This document shows, piece after piece, positions 33,743-42,664 of a stretch of DNA of 61,520 nucleotides (positions are counted from its first letter, which is position 1; the number at the start of each line of letters is the position of its first letter). The notes beneath the pieces were generated by a model that saw only the letters and a program-made list of their open reading frames with translations, had not been told where the DNA came from and did no database searches. Position numbers and translations under genes: made by a program. Source of the DNA: DATEEG01 sp035525055 (GTDB taxonomy: Bacteria > Actinomycetota > Acidimicrobiia > Spongiisociales > ZC4RG35); NCBI GenBank assembly GCA_035525055.1, contig DATLEZ010000177.1, positions 1 through 61,520 of the forward strand. Reading direction: 5' to 3'.

Positions 33743-34126
33743 CTAGATCCCACGGGCGATCAACCCGCAGCAGATGGCCACACCCAGGGAGACAGGGCCC
33801 CAAATTCGCTCGACCCTGGAACGTGAAGCGAGGTTGGCTAGAGCCCCGAGTCCCAAGAGCGCAGTCAGGACCCACATCGCGGTTTTCCGAGTCCCTGCGG
33901 TCAGGTCTGTCTCGACAAGACTCGACGCCGCCAAGACCAGGAAAGCCATGAGCGGATAGATGAGGATCGCCGCGACTCCACTGGCGATCCGCAGCCGAAC
34001 TGGGAGTACTCCCGGGTGCCGGCCGCCCCAAGACGCTTTTCCTAGAGGAGCGCCCAGGGCCAAAGCGATTTGGAAGACTTCGACAGCGGCCAACAGCACC
34101 ACCCCCACGATTCCTGCAACTCGCAT
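33743..34126 (-). CDS. Small four-helix membrane protein
   Basis: 127 residues with hydrophobic segments at about 2-24, 44-68, 80-100 and 108-125. No recognisable family motif. Divergent from the YhhN-like gene, 89 bp apart. Start ATG at 34126. Function unknown; the regular helix pattern supports a real gene. Confidence 0.6.
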   Translation of the reverse strand: MRVAGIVGVVLLAAVEVFQIALALGAPLGKASWGGRHPGVLPVRLRIASGVAAILIYPLMAFLVLAASSLVETDLTAGTRKTAMWVLTALLGLGALANLASRSRVERIWGPVSLGVAICCGLIARGI

Positions 34127-34215
34127 GCGGCCGACGATACCGCCTCAACCTCGACGCGATCCACGGCTCGGCCTGGAACAATTCGTCCCCAATGGTCTCG
34201 GGCAATAGCTGACCG

Positions 34216-34833
34216 ATGTCGATCCTCGCAACAGGAATTACCGCTCTTGGTTTGGCAATGCTCCTCGTCCTGAATTGGAAACAATCCACCCGGGCCCCGG
34301 CCGCCAAGGCACTGGCCTCGGTCGGGTTCGTTGCTCTGGCCTTGACCCGGGACGCTACCGCCGGTGGGTATGGCCGGTTAATCCTGGTCGGGCTGATCGC
34401 CGGGCTGGTCGGTGACCTATTCCTCGAGTTACGAGCGGCGGCGAGTTTCTTGCTCGGGCTTGGAGCCTTCCTACTCGGGCATCTCGCGTACATGGGAGCC
34501 TTCGCTCTCGATCAACCCGACTGGGTTCTGACAGCGTCGGCCGCCGGTGCTCTGGCGGTCTTCGGACTTGGTGTGGCCAGATGGCTCAAACCCCATCTCA
34601 CTCCGCATCTGAGAATCCCCGTGTTGATCTACATCGTGGTGATCCTGGCGATGACCGCCACCGGAATCGGGCTGGCCGACCACCGGCTCCTGGCCAGCAT
34701 GGGGGCCGTTGCCTTCCTGGCGTCTGATCTGGCGGTCGCCCGCGAGCGCTTTATCCAACCCGGGTTCGTCAACTCAGCTTGGGGCCTGCCTCTCTACTAC
34801 CTCGGCCAGGTCCTTCTCGCCTGGTCGATCTGA
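34216..34833 (+). CDS. YhhN/TMEM86-family protein (lysoplasmalogenase-like)
   Basis: 205 residues, about eight membrane helices, matching the YhhN family: LIAGLVGDLFLELRA and LGAFLLGHLAYMGAF carry the conserved polar residues, and YYLGQVLLAWS ends the protein. Mammalian TMEM86B hydrolyses the vinyl-ether bond of lysoplasmalogens; activity of bacterial members is less certain. Start ATG at 34216. Confidence 0.85.
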   Translation: MSILATGITALGLAMLLVLNWKQSTRAPAAKALASVGFVALALTRDATAGGYGRLILVGLIAGLVGDLFLELRAAASFLLGLGAFLLGHLAYMGAFALDQPDWVLTASAAGALAVFGLGVARWLKPHLTPHLRIPVLIYIVVILAMTATGIGLADHRLLASMGAVAFLASDLAVARERFIQPGFVNSAWGLPLYYLGQVLLAWSI

Positions 34834-34961
34834 CCCGATCCAAACGTCAGGACCGGGCCGGCCGCGATGGAGACTTGTAGATCCTGGCCCGCTTCACGCG
34901 TCGTCGCAGACGGGCGGGGCGAATCGCTCAGGTCGGAGATGGCGGCGTCCGATCAAGTCGT

Positions 34962-36779
34962 ATGGAGGGAAATGGTCTCTCATCTATTCGCGCGCCTCGC
35001 CGCGCCACTTTCGCCGCGCTTGTAGTGCTGTCAGTGGGTCTGGTGAGCTCGTTTGGATTGTGGATGTTGGCCAACCGTCTCACTCAGGACCGTGCGCACG
35101 ATCGGCTCGTGGTTCAGGCCGAGACTCTGGCCGGAGCGATCGAGCTAGGGGCGATGCACGTGGAAGCCGACTTGGGAGCCGTCGCCGGTTTGTTCGAATC
35201 GAGCGAAACGGTCACGTCGGAAGAGTTCGGGACAATGGTGGACCGAATTCAGGCTGCGGCGGGGCTCGGCGGCATCGCCTATGTGCCGCTTATCAGCGCC
35301 GACGACCTTTCCGACTTCGTAAACCAAGCCCGCACCCTCGATCCCGGCTATTCGGTGTTCGAGTTCAATTCAGCCGGAGAGGCGATCCCGGTCGCCGCTC
35401 GGAGCACATACTTTCCTGTTCGCTACTTCCACCCTTTTGACATTGCAGGCCCCATGGGATTGGACGCCGCTTCCGTCCCCGACCGGTTGCCTTACATCAG
35501 TGAGGCGGTCAATTCGAAAGAGGCCGTGACGACTCCACTGACTACCGTCGCGGTCTTCGACCAGGAAGGGTATGTGGTGTACCAGCCCATCCTGGGTCGC
35601 AACCAGGAGGTGACGGGGCTGGTCGTCGGCCCGGTCCTCTTCGAGACCCTGATCCAAGCCGCTGTTCCGACAGCCCTGGCTGCTGGCGTCGACTGGTCGA
35701 TTCTTCCTGAGGAAGCCACCGTCGTCGACCACTCGATTGACGGCCTGGTCTACATCGCCGAAGCAAGGATTGGCGCTCACGTCTTGCGCCTCGACGTGCG
35801 GCCGACCCCGGGCTCTTCGATCCTGGTGGAAGCGTGGAGACCGGCCGCCTTCCTGGGACTGGCAAGTGCAGCCGTCGCATTGGGGGCGGCACTCGCGACG
35901 TTCTGGTACTTGCGGGCAACTCAGTCAAAGCTAGGCCTCGAGAACGCCGGGGAACTGATGTCGGCTAAAGACCGGTTTGTCGCCACCGTCTCGCATGAGC
36001 TCCGCACTCCGCTCGCCGCCGTGCTCGGATTCTCGGAACTTCTCAAAGGCGGCACCCTCGAAGGCATGGGAACAGATGAACGAAACGAAATCATCAGCAC
36101 CATTGCCGAGCAGGCTGGGGATCTGGCCGACATCGTCGAAGACCTCTTGGTGACGGCCCGCGCCGACCACGGAACACTCACCACGGTCGCCGTCCCCGTC
36201 GACGTGGCCGCACAATGTCGCCAAGTGATCGAAAGAATGAACTCACAGATAGTGATTCCGATCGCAACCCCGCCCGGCGGCCCCACCGTCCGGGCCCTCG
36301 GCGACCCGGGACGAGTCCGACAGATCATCCGAAACCTATTGAGCAACGCCTTCTCGTACGGCGGTGGCGATCTCAGCATCTCAATCCAAACCGAGGGCGG
36401 GACGATCAGCATCAGCGTCGAGGACAACGGCAACGGAGTCCCACCCGCTCAGGCGGAAAAAATCTTCGAGCCCTACCAACGGGTCCACGCCGCCAGCCCC
36501 ACATCCGGCACCCTCGGGCTCGGCCTCAGCGTCTCTCGGACTCTCGCCCGCCACATGGGAGGCGACCTGGTGTACCAACGGGTCGAAGGAGTCACCATGT
36601 TCGAACTGCAACTACCTGCCGCCGAACGGGCGGCACTCACCGATCGACCACGGGCAGAGACAACCTCTCAACAGGACGGCCTCCAAAGAAGGCAAGATGC
36701 GGCCGAGGGGAAGCACCTTTCTGGATCGAGATCGTCTCAACCGCACCGACTGGAACCCACCAAGGGCACGGGCAATTGA
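34962..36779 (+). CDS. Sensor histidine kinase with CHASE domain
   Basis: 605 residues: transmembrane helix at about 17-40, extracytoplasmic CHASE domain at about 75-270 (YVPLISADDLSDF, YFPVRYFHPF, TTPLTTVAVFDQEG), second helix at about 296-317, HisKA with VATVSHELRTPLAAVLGFSE (phosphorylated His), and HATPase with N box IIRNLLSNAFSYGG, GNGVPPAQAEKIFEPY and GLGLSVSRTL. The tail after 570 is low complexity. No response regulator is adjacent, so it is an orphan kinase here. The ligand of the CHASE domain is unknown. Confidence 0.92.
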   Translation: MEGNGLSSIRAPRRATFAALVVLSVGLVSSFGLWMLANRLTQDRAHDRLVVQAETLAGAIELGAMHVEADLGAVAGLFESSETVTSEEFGTMVDRIQAAAGLGGIAYVPLISADDLSDFVNQARTLDPGYSVFEFNSAGEAIPVAARSTYFPVRYFHPFDIAGPMGLDAASVPDRLPYISEAVNSKEAVTTPLTTVAVFDQEGYVVYQPILGRNQEVTGLVVGPVLFETLIQAAVPTALAAGVDWSILPEEATVVDHSIDGLVYIAEARIGAHVLRLDVRPTPGSSILVEAWRPAAFLGLASAAVALGAALATFWYLRATQSKLGLENAGELMSAKDRFVATVSHELRTPLAAVLGFSELLKGGTLEGMGTDERNEIISTIAEQAGDLADIVEDLLVTARADHGTLTTVAVPVDVAAQCRQVIERMNSQIVIPIATPPGGPTVRALGDPGRVRQIIRNLLSNAFSYGGGDLSISIQTEGGTISISVEDNGNGVPPAQAEKIFEPYQRVHAASPTSGTLGLGLSVSRTLARHMGGDLVYQRVEGVTMFELQLPAAERAALTDRPRAETTSQQDGLQRRQDAAEGKHLSGSRSSQPHRLEPTKGTGN

Positions 36780-36842
36780 CCGGTCCGGAGCGCCGCAAGC
36801 CATCCACTCGCATCTAGTTCGCGCCACCGGGTCCGTAGCCGG

Positions 36843-36866
36843 GGGCTGTCCTCTCCCCGACAGCCC
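36843..36866. terminator. Hairpin after the histidine kinase gene
   Basis: GGGCTGTC-N8-GACAGCCC, 8-bp perfect stem, between the convergent kinase gene (stop 36779) and the LLM oxidoreductase gene (stop 36991). Confidence 0.55.
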
Positions 36867-36990
36867 ATCCTCTGACCGTTCGGGAGGCATCAGTGATGCC
36901 AACCCTTTCAACGCATTGGCTTGGACGTTGACCACCAGACAGGCTCGCTATCAAGGTGAGAGGCCCCTATGACGTGCCACAACGTTCTAG

Positions 36991-37887
36991 TTAACGGATC
37001 CTCTCCAACGCTGCGACCAGCGTCTCGAGGCGAGATGCCTCGTAAGGAGGCGCCATGCCCCAGACAACCATGTCGAGGCCAGCTTCACCGAGGCGGCCAG
37101 CTTCGTCGACCAGTTGATTGACGTCGGCCGTGCCTGGCCAGCGAGTGTGAGTCATACAGCTGATCTCCTTCGGGTCGCGTCCGATTTCAGCGCAGTGCCC
37201 GAGGAGTACCTCCTTCAACTCCTTCCACTCTTCGAGTGGGGTGAACATGCAATCCCACGCTGAAGCGTATTTGGCGACCATACGTAGGGTCCGCCGTTTG
37301 CCCTTCCCTCCGATCACCACTGGTGGCAGGCCCTGAGGACCTTTGGGCTCACAGCGGGCGTTCTCCATCTGATAGAAGCGGCCGGAAAAATTCGTTACCT
37401 CATTGGCCAACAGAGACGTGACGACTGCCAGATATTCCTCGAGCCGGTCGAGACGATCCTTGATCGACCCAAGTTGAAGACCGTAGGCCTGGTCCTCCAT
37501 CTCATTCCATCCAGCGCCCAAGCCGAGGCCGAAGCGGCCTTCGCTGATGATGTCAATGGTCGCAGTCATATTGGCGGTGACCGCCGGGTGGCGATGGTGA
37601 GCGGCGCTCACCATGCAACCGATGCGGATGCGTTTCGTGGCCTGGGCCAAGGCTGCCAGCATCGTCCAGCCTTCCAGGCACAGTCCGGTATAAGGCTCGA
37701 CTAGGGGATAAAAGTGGTCGAAGTTCCAGGCGGATTCAAACACCTCCATCTCATCGGCCGCTCTCCAGACGTCGAGGAAGTCGGGCCATTGACCGTGCTG
37801 GGGAGCGGTCTTGACAATGAAGCGACATTCGTGACCTCCTCGGATTGCGCTATGACTTGGGAGACGATGACACGGTTTGCTCTCCAT
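36991..37887 (-). CDS. F420-type LLM-family oxidoreductase
   Basis: Luciferase-like monooxygenase fold: VFESAWNFDHFYPL, RIGCMVSAAHHRHPAVTANM, GRFGLGLGAGWNEME and PPVVIGGKGKRRTLRMVAKYA are typical of F420-dependent members. The expected N-terminus would be MRFIVKTAPQH, but the ATG at 37828, with GGAGGT five bases upstream, is one base out of frame (ATG-T-CGC-TTC). So either a 1-nt insertion at 37825 disrupts the start or translation begins farther upstream (in-frame ATG at 37887, used here). At the edge of the catabolic cluster, opposite strand. Confidence 0.78.
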   Translation of the reverse strand: MESKPCHRLPSHSAIRGGHECRFIVKTAPQHGQWPDFLDVWRAADEMEVFESAWNFDHFYPLVEPYTGLCLEGWTMLAALAQATKRIRIGCMVSAAHHRHPAVTANMTATIDIISEGRFGLGLGAGWNEMEDQAYGLQLGSIKDRLDRLEEYLAVVTSLLANEVTNFSGRFYQMENARCEPKGPQGLPPVVIGGKGKRRTLRMVAKYASAWDCMFTPLEEWKELKEVLLGHCAEIGRDPKEISCMTHTRWPGTADVNQLVDEAGRLGEAGLDMVVWGMAPPYEASRLETLVAALERIR

Positions 37888-38148
37888 GGCGACTTTCGCC
37901 GTGCTGGAACCGGCAGCAATTAAAGGTGGCCACGACTTGTCCTGGCTTGTTCCGTGCGAACGAGAACCAGCCAAGTGTTGCACCGTGGAAAGAACCAGAA
38001 TCGTCAAGAGTGGCAGGAGTTTTCGATGCTTACTGGTGCGTCACTTCGCAGTCGCCTCCCGACCAAACGCGGACCAAATCTCCCATCAGAACAGGGCCGA
38101 CCCACTGATCGCCGTGAGGCTCTAAGCGTTTGGAGAAGTCCAGGGCAG

Positions 38149-38178
38149 TTGACCCTTTCAAGCTGCGTCCAATATGCT
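38149..38178 (+). promoter_or_regulatory. Promoter of the CoA-transferase operon with operator-like motif
   Basis: -35 TTGACC (38149-38154), 18-bp spacer, -10 TATGCT (38173-38178), then 6 nt to the ATG at 38185 (leaderless). GTCCAATATGCTGG at 38167-38180 overlaps the -10 and resembles the motif in the TRAP and lyase promoters. Confidence 0.6.
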
Positions 38179-38184
38179 GGGCCC

Positions 38185-39420
38185 ATGTCCAACAATACGG
38201 GACGACGGTCAGATGGAACGAGCATCGGGCCGCTGTCAGACTTGCGTGTCCTCGAACTCGGAACGCTGATCGCCGGGCCCTTCGCTGGTCGACTGTTCGC
38301 GGACTTTGGGGCCGAGGTTGTCAAGGTCGAGCACCCGGACCGCGGAGACCCCCTCCGCAGTTGGGGCATGTCCGGGGACGGTTCCGATTCCCTGTGGTAC
38401 CTCGTGCAGTCGCGTGGCAAGCGCTCCGTCACCGCCGACCTCAACAATCCGACGGATCAGGAATTCGTTCGGCAATTGGCGCTCGATTGTGACATTCTCA
38501 TTGAGAACTTCCGCCCCGGCCGCCTGGAGAAGTGGAACCTGGATCCGCAGGACCTGATGGAGGCCAATCCGCGGCTCATCGTGGTCCGCATCTCCGGTTT
38601 CGGCCAGACGGGTCCAATGCGCGACCAGCCAGCGTTCGGCACTATCGCGGAAGCCGCCAGCGGTCTGCGATTCATAACCGGAGAGCCCGATCGGCCACCG
38701 ACCAGAGTGGGGCTGAGCCTCGGCGACTCAATCGCTTCGTTGCACGCGGTCATCGGCGCATTCGTCGCCCTTCACGAGCGCCAAGCATCAGGCCGCGGCC
38801 AGGTGGTGGACGTCGCTTTGACCGAGTCGACTTTCGCGATGCTGGAGGGGATCCTGCCCGAGTATGCATATCACGGCGCGGTCCGGCAGAGAACCGGGAA
38901 CATTGCGCACAACTCAGCCCCAACCAACGCGTATCCGACCTCTGATGGATCAATGGTGTGCATTGCCGCGAACACCACCGGCCTTTTTCGGACGCTGTGC
39001 CGCATATTGGACAGAGGCGATTATGCCGAGGACCCTTCGCTAGCCACCAACGAGGGGCGGGTGGCACGGGGTGAAGAGCTCGACGAGGCGATCGCCTCTT
39101 GGACGAGGACCCGGACAGCCGACGAAGTCGTCGAGATCCTTCGCGGCCAGCATGTTCCGGTTAGCCGGATCAACAGCATCGCGGACATCGTCTCGGACCC
39201 GCAATTCCGGGCGCGCGACGCCATCGTCGAGATCGAGGATGACAGACTCGAGCGACCTCTGCTGGTTCCCGGGGTGGTCCCCAGGCTGTCACGGACCCCG
39301 GGTGTGGTACCGCCGCTTGCTCAGAACCTGGGGGAGGCTACGGAAGAGATGCGGGCCCGCGTCGAGCGGCATGAGGGCACGGAACCAGATCGCCAGCTCG
39401 GCCAGCATGGGACTCGTTGA
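38185..39420 (+). CDS. CaiB/BaiF family (class III) CoA-transferase
   Basis: 411 residues. Family marks: LRVLELGTLIAGPFAGRLFADFGAEVVKVEHP, the catalytic Asp in the region ENFRPGRLEKWNLD, and GQVVDVALTESTFAMLE. It would move CoA from an acyl-CoA donor to a carboxylic acid, activating the substrate for later steps. ATG at 38185 chosen because of the exact promoter spacing; upstream in-frame codons are not family-like. The next gene starts 14 nt before its stop. Confidence 0.92.
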   Translation: MSNNTGRRSDGTSIGPLSDLRVLELGTLIAGPFAGRLFADFGAEVVKVEHPDRGDPLRSWGMSGDGSDSLWYLVQSRGKRSVTADLNNPTDQEFVRQLALDCDILIENFRPGRLEKWNLDPQDLMEANPRLIVVRISGFGQTGPMRDQPAFGTIAEAASGLRFITGEPDRPPTRVGLSLGDSIASLHAVIGAFVALHERQASGRGQVVDVALTESTFAMLEGILPEYAYHGAVRQRTGNIAHNSAPTNAYPTSDGSMVCIAANTTGLFRTLCRILDRGDYAEDPSLATNEGRVARGEELDEAIASWTRTRTADEVVEILRGQHVPVSRINSIADIVSDPQFRARDAIVEIEDDRLERPLLVPGVVPRLSRTPGVVPPLAQNLGEATEEMRARVERHEGTEPDRQLGQHGTR

Positions 39421-40378
39421 GACATTTCGAGGGCCAGTCAGCTCCGATCGGCTCGGCGCAACACTGATCCACGAGCACATCTTCGTTCGCAACCCAGAGC
39501 TGGAGTTGAGCCTCCCGGACGCCGAATGGAATCCCTCCGGCGCGGTCGAATCCGCGGTCGAGGGCCTCACCGACCTCCACGAGCGGGGAATTCGCACGGT
39601 GGTGGACCTCACCGTCCCGGGCCTCGGTCGTGATGTCCGGTTGGTGGAGCGCGTTGCGGAACGAGTCCCCGTCAACCTCATCGCCGCTACTGGCTGGTAT
39701 ACCCCGAACGTGTTGCCCACGTACTTCCGATTTCATGGGCCCGGGCAGACGATCGACGGTGTCGACCCGCTCATCGAGCTATTCGTCCGTGACATCCGCG
39801 ACGGCATCGACGGGGGGAAGGTGCGAGCCGGCATGCTCAAGGTGGTGACCGACGAAGAGGGTCTCACTCCGGACGTCACCCGCGTCATGTCGGCCGCCGC
39901 CGTCGCCCATCAGGAGACCGGCGCGACGATAACTACTCACTCCCATCCGGCGTCACGCAACGGGCTGGAGCAGCAGACTTTCCTCTGCGCACGAGGTGTA
40001 CCCGCCGACCGGATCATCATCGGCCATTCGGGCGACAGCGAAGATCTCGATTACTTGCGGGCTCTAATGGACAACGGGTCGACAATTGGCCTGGACCGAT
40101 TTGGCATGGAACACATTCTGTCCGACGAACGTCGAGTCCGAACAACCTTGGCTCTCCTCGAGCTCGGGTACGCGGACCGGATGGTTCTGTCACAGGATGC
40201 GGCGTTCTACAGCCACGTGACGCCGCCATCGTGGCGTGCCACTTCGGCCCCGCGCTGGCGGATGGACACGATCTCGCGGTGGATTCTCCCGATGCTCCGT
40301 GATGCCGGCGTTTCCTCGAACGAGCTCACCCAGATGCTCGAGCACAACCCGCGTCGTTTGTTGGAGAAGAGCGCGTGA
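39407..40378 (+). CDS. Phosphotriesterase-family amidohydrolase (possible lactonase)
   Basis: 323 residues, TIM barrel with binuclear metal site: GATLIHEHIF (HxH), THSHPASRNG, IIGHSGDSEDLDYL and the late LSQDAAF Asp. The bridging Lys of phosphotriesterases is in AGMLKVV. Many members hydrolyse lactones or phosphoesters. In this cluster a lactonase step before CoA activation is plausible but inferred. Overlaps the CoA-transferase by 14 nt and the next gene by 4. Confidence 0.88.
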   Translation: MGLVETFRGPVSSDRLGATLIHEHIFVRNPELELSLPDAEWNPSGAVESAVEGLTDLHERGIRTVVDLTVPGLGRDVRLVERVAERVPVNLIAATGWYTPNVLPTYFRFHGPGQTIDGVDPLIELFVRDIRDGIDGGKVRAGMLKVVTDEEGLTPDVTRVMSAAAVAHQETGATITTHSHPASRNGLEQQTFLCARGVPADRIIIGHSGDSEDLDYLRALMDNGSTIGLDRFGMEHILSDERRVRTTLALLELGYADRMVLSQDAAFYSHVTPPSWRATSAPRWRMDTISRWILPMLRDAGVSSNELTQMLEHNPRRLLEKSA

Positions 40379-41346
40379 AGGCGGCACTGCTGGTCGAACC
40401 AGAGAAACTTGAAGTCAACGAGGTCCCCGACCCGCAGCCCGGGCCCGGGGAGGTGAGGATTTCAGTGGGTGGCGTCGGCCTTTGCGGCTCGGACCTGAGC
40501 GTCTTTACCGGCCGGTGGAAAGCGCCGAGATATCCGTGGATCATGGGACACGAGGCCTTCGGCCTGGTGAATGCGCTGGGGCCTGGTGTGCCTCCCGAGC
40601 GTATCGGTCAGACCGTGGTCGTCGAACCGAACGTGGCGTGTTTCGCCTGCGATCAATGCAGCCGCGGCTTGACTTCGTCCTGTACCGCACGGCAGTCGGT
40701 CGGCATGAACCGCCCGGGCACCCTCGCAGAGCAGCTGGTTGTTCCGAGCCGGTTCGCCTGGTCGATTCCGGAGTTGCCGGCCACCGATCTCGTGTGCGTG
40801 GAGCCGACGGCTGTGGTCCTGGCAGCACTCCGCCGCATCGGAACCCCGCTATCCGCCTCCGCCCTCATCGTCGGAGTCGGCGCCCAAGGCCTCATCATGT
40901 CTCTCGCTCTCCTGGAGCGCGGGGTCGCGGTATATGCCGAGGACGTCAATCCGAACCGTGTTGCCCTGGCAGCTGCCCTGGGCTCTCTCCCGACAGCTGG
41001 CGATCCTCGGCGTCATCACCTCGTCATCGACACAGTGGGGTCGCCGTCATCGATGGCACTCGCGCTCGACCGTGTCGAGGTGGGTGGCACCTTGCTCTGC
41101 CTGGGACTCGACAGCCGTCCGCTGGCGCTCAGCGCCCAGACCCTGGTCCGTCACCAGCTGACCCTGCGGGGCTCTCTGACCTACGACCATCCGGGTGATT
41201 TCGAAGTAGCTATCGCAACCATCACCGAAGGCCGGCTCGCCCCGGGCCGGATCGTCACCGACGAGTACCCGTTGGAAGAAGTGCAATTGGCATTCGAACG
41301 AAGTGGATCGGCGCGCGGCAAGACCTGGATTCGAATCGCGGCCTAG
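40375..41346 (+). CDS. Zinc-type alcohol dehydrogenase (MDR family)
   Basis: 323 residues. GroES-like domain with catalytic zinc ligands in GLCGSDLSVFTG and GHEAFG, a structural-zinc lobe reduced to CFACDQCSRGLTSSC, and a Rossmann domain with IVGVGAQGLIMSLALL. Oxidises an alcohol with NAD(P). GTG start at 40375 overlaps the previous stop by 4 nt (GTGA). The Rossmann half is shorter than usual by some 20 residues. Confidence 0.9.
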   Translation: MKAALLVEPEKLEVNEVPDPQPGPGEVRISVGGVGLCGSDLSVFTGRWKAPRYPWIMGHEAFGLVNALGPGVPPERIGQTVVVEPNVACFACDQCSRGLTSSCTARQSVGMNRPGTLAEQLVVPSRFAWSIPELPATDLVCVEPTAVVLAALRRIGTPLSASALIVGVGAQGLIMSLALLERGVAVYAEDVNPNRVALAAALGSLPTAGDPRRHHLVIDTVGSPSSMALALDRVEVGGTLLCLGLDSRPLALSAQTLVRHQLTLRGSLTYDHPGDFEVAIATITEGRLAPGRIVTDEYPLEEVQLAFERSGSARGKTWIRIAA

Positions 41347-41356
41347 CCGACGCCAG

Positions 41357-41410
41357 TTGCACGACCTGGCACCGTCCCGTATGATAGTCTTCTGTCCAAC
41401 TATGTGGAAC
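41357..41410 (+). promoter_or_regulatory. TRAP operon promoter and operator-like motif
   Basis: -35 TTGCAC (41357-41362), 17-bp spacer, -10 TATGAT (41380-41385). GTCCAACTATGTGGAAC at 41394-41410 lies just downstream and matches the motif at 45392-45407 closely. Confidence 0.65.
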
Positions 41411-41458
41411 AGGTCCCACCACTGCGGCCAGGTTCCCAGGTGACAAGAGGAGGAAAAC

Positions 41459-42553
41459 ATGAGTAAGCGACCCCGTATCCTCGCCCTCGCGCTGGCAGTA
41501 CTTCTCGTGCTGGCCGCATGTGGCGACGGTGGGGCGGATGAGACCACGACCACCGAAGGTGCGCCCGGCAGCACGGCGGCGGAGGCTACGACCACCACTG
41601 CGGAGGCTCCGACCACCACGGCCGCACCCGTACAGGAAGAGGTCGAGCTCGTCCTTGCCCATAGCTATCAAGAGGGCCAGCCTCAGGTAGTTTGCGGCAC
41701 CGACGTGATCAAGGAGATCGCCGAGGGAGCCGGTGTGGGCCTCACCATCGAGGTCTTCGGCGCTAGCCAACTCGGCGGGGATGCCGACCGAATTGAGTCG
41801 GTCATCGCGGGTGACATCGACATCGACGTCCAGGGTGCCTCGGCCCTTGCCTCCGTCTACGCGCCTATGAGCGTCGTCGACGGCGCCTTCGTCTTCGACG
41901 ACAGCGAGCACCTCTACCGGTTCTTCACGAGCGATGCCTCGGACGAGCTGACGCAGGGCTTCGAGGCGGCTACCGGGGTGGCAATTCTCGGTGCCTGGAA
42001 CACGGGTGCCCGACAGTTCACCGCAAACGTTCCAATCAACGGACCGGACGACCTGCAGGGTCTTCGGATGCGCTTTCCACCGTCACCGCAGTTCCTCCTG
42101 AACGCCGAGGCCATGGGCGCCGAGGCGGTCGAAGTGGCCTTTGAGGAGCTGTACCTGGCCCTCCAGCAGGGGACGGTCGACGGTCAGGAGAACCCGATCG
42201 TCAACATCGATGCGATCAACCTGGACGAGGTGCAGGACTACATCAGTATGTCGAGCCACCAGCTCAGCTCGAACCTGGTGGTGATCAACGCCGATACTTG
42301 GAGTCAGCTCAGCCCCGAGCAACAGCAGGCGCTAGCGGACGGAGTCGAAGAGGCGATGGTCCAGGAGCCCGCGTGCGCCGCGGAGAGGGAGCAGGTGATC
42401 CTCGACGAATGGCGCGACAGCGGCGCCTTGGAGATCGTCGAAGACGTGGACCGCGAAGCGTTCCGCGAGATGGCCGAGCCCTTCCTGCGGGGGGCCTGGT
42501 CGGAAGAGCAGATCGCCGTCCTGGACGCAATCCGATCCACGGCTGACGGTTAA
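41459..42553 (+). CDS. TRAP transporter substrate-binding protein (DctP family)
   Basis: 364 residues. Signal peptide with lipobox LVLAAC (Cys21), Thr/Ala linker to about 55, then the DctP fold: ELVLAHSYQEGQPQ, GASQLGGDADRIESVIAGDI, the carboxylate-binding Arg in LQGLRMRFPPS, and VDGQENPIVNI. A lipoprotein anchor, rather than a free periplasmic protein, fits a monoderm. Ligands of the family are mostly organic acids. GAGGAGG precedes the ATG. First gene of dctP-dctQ-dctM-iclR. Confidence 0.93.
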   Translation: MSKRPRILALALAVLLVLAACGDGGADETTTTEGAPGSTAAEATTTTAEAPTTTAAPVQEEVELVLAHSYQEGQPQVVCGTDVIKEIAEGAGVGLTIEVFGASQLGGDADRIESVIAGDIDIDVQGASALASVYAPMSVVDGAFVFDDSEHLYRFFTSDASDELTQGFEAATGVAILGAWNTGARQFTANVPINGPDDLQGLRMRFPPSPQFLLNAEAMGAEAVEVAFEELYLALQQGTVDGQENPIVNIDAINLDEVQDYISMSSHQLSSNLVVINADTWSQLSPEQQQALADGVEEAMVQEPACAAEREQVILDEWRDSGALEIVEDVDREAFREMAEPFLRGAWSEEQIAVLDAIRSTADG

Positions 42554-42562
42554 ATCACCACT

Positions 42563-42593
42563 GCCGGTGCCCGGGTTCGTCCCGGGCACCGGC
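42563..42593 (+). terminator. Strong intercistronic hairpin between dctP and dctQ
   Basis: GCCGGTGCCCGGG-TTCGT-CCCGGGCACCGGC: a perfect 13-bp stem with 5-nt loop, no T-run. It probably protects the binding-protein message or attenuates read-through into the permease genes. Confidence 0.75.
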
Positions 42594-42664
42594 CCAACCT
42601 CTACCGGCCGATGCTCGAAGGCTGGTCGGCCACTGTCCCCGCACCGCAGGAAGATGACCTTCTG

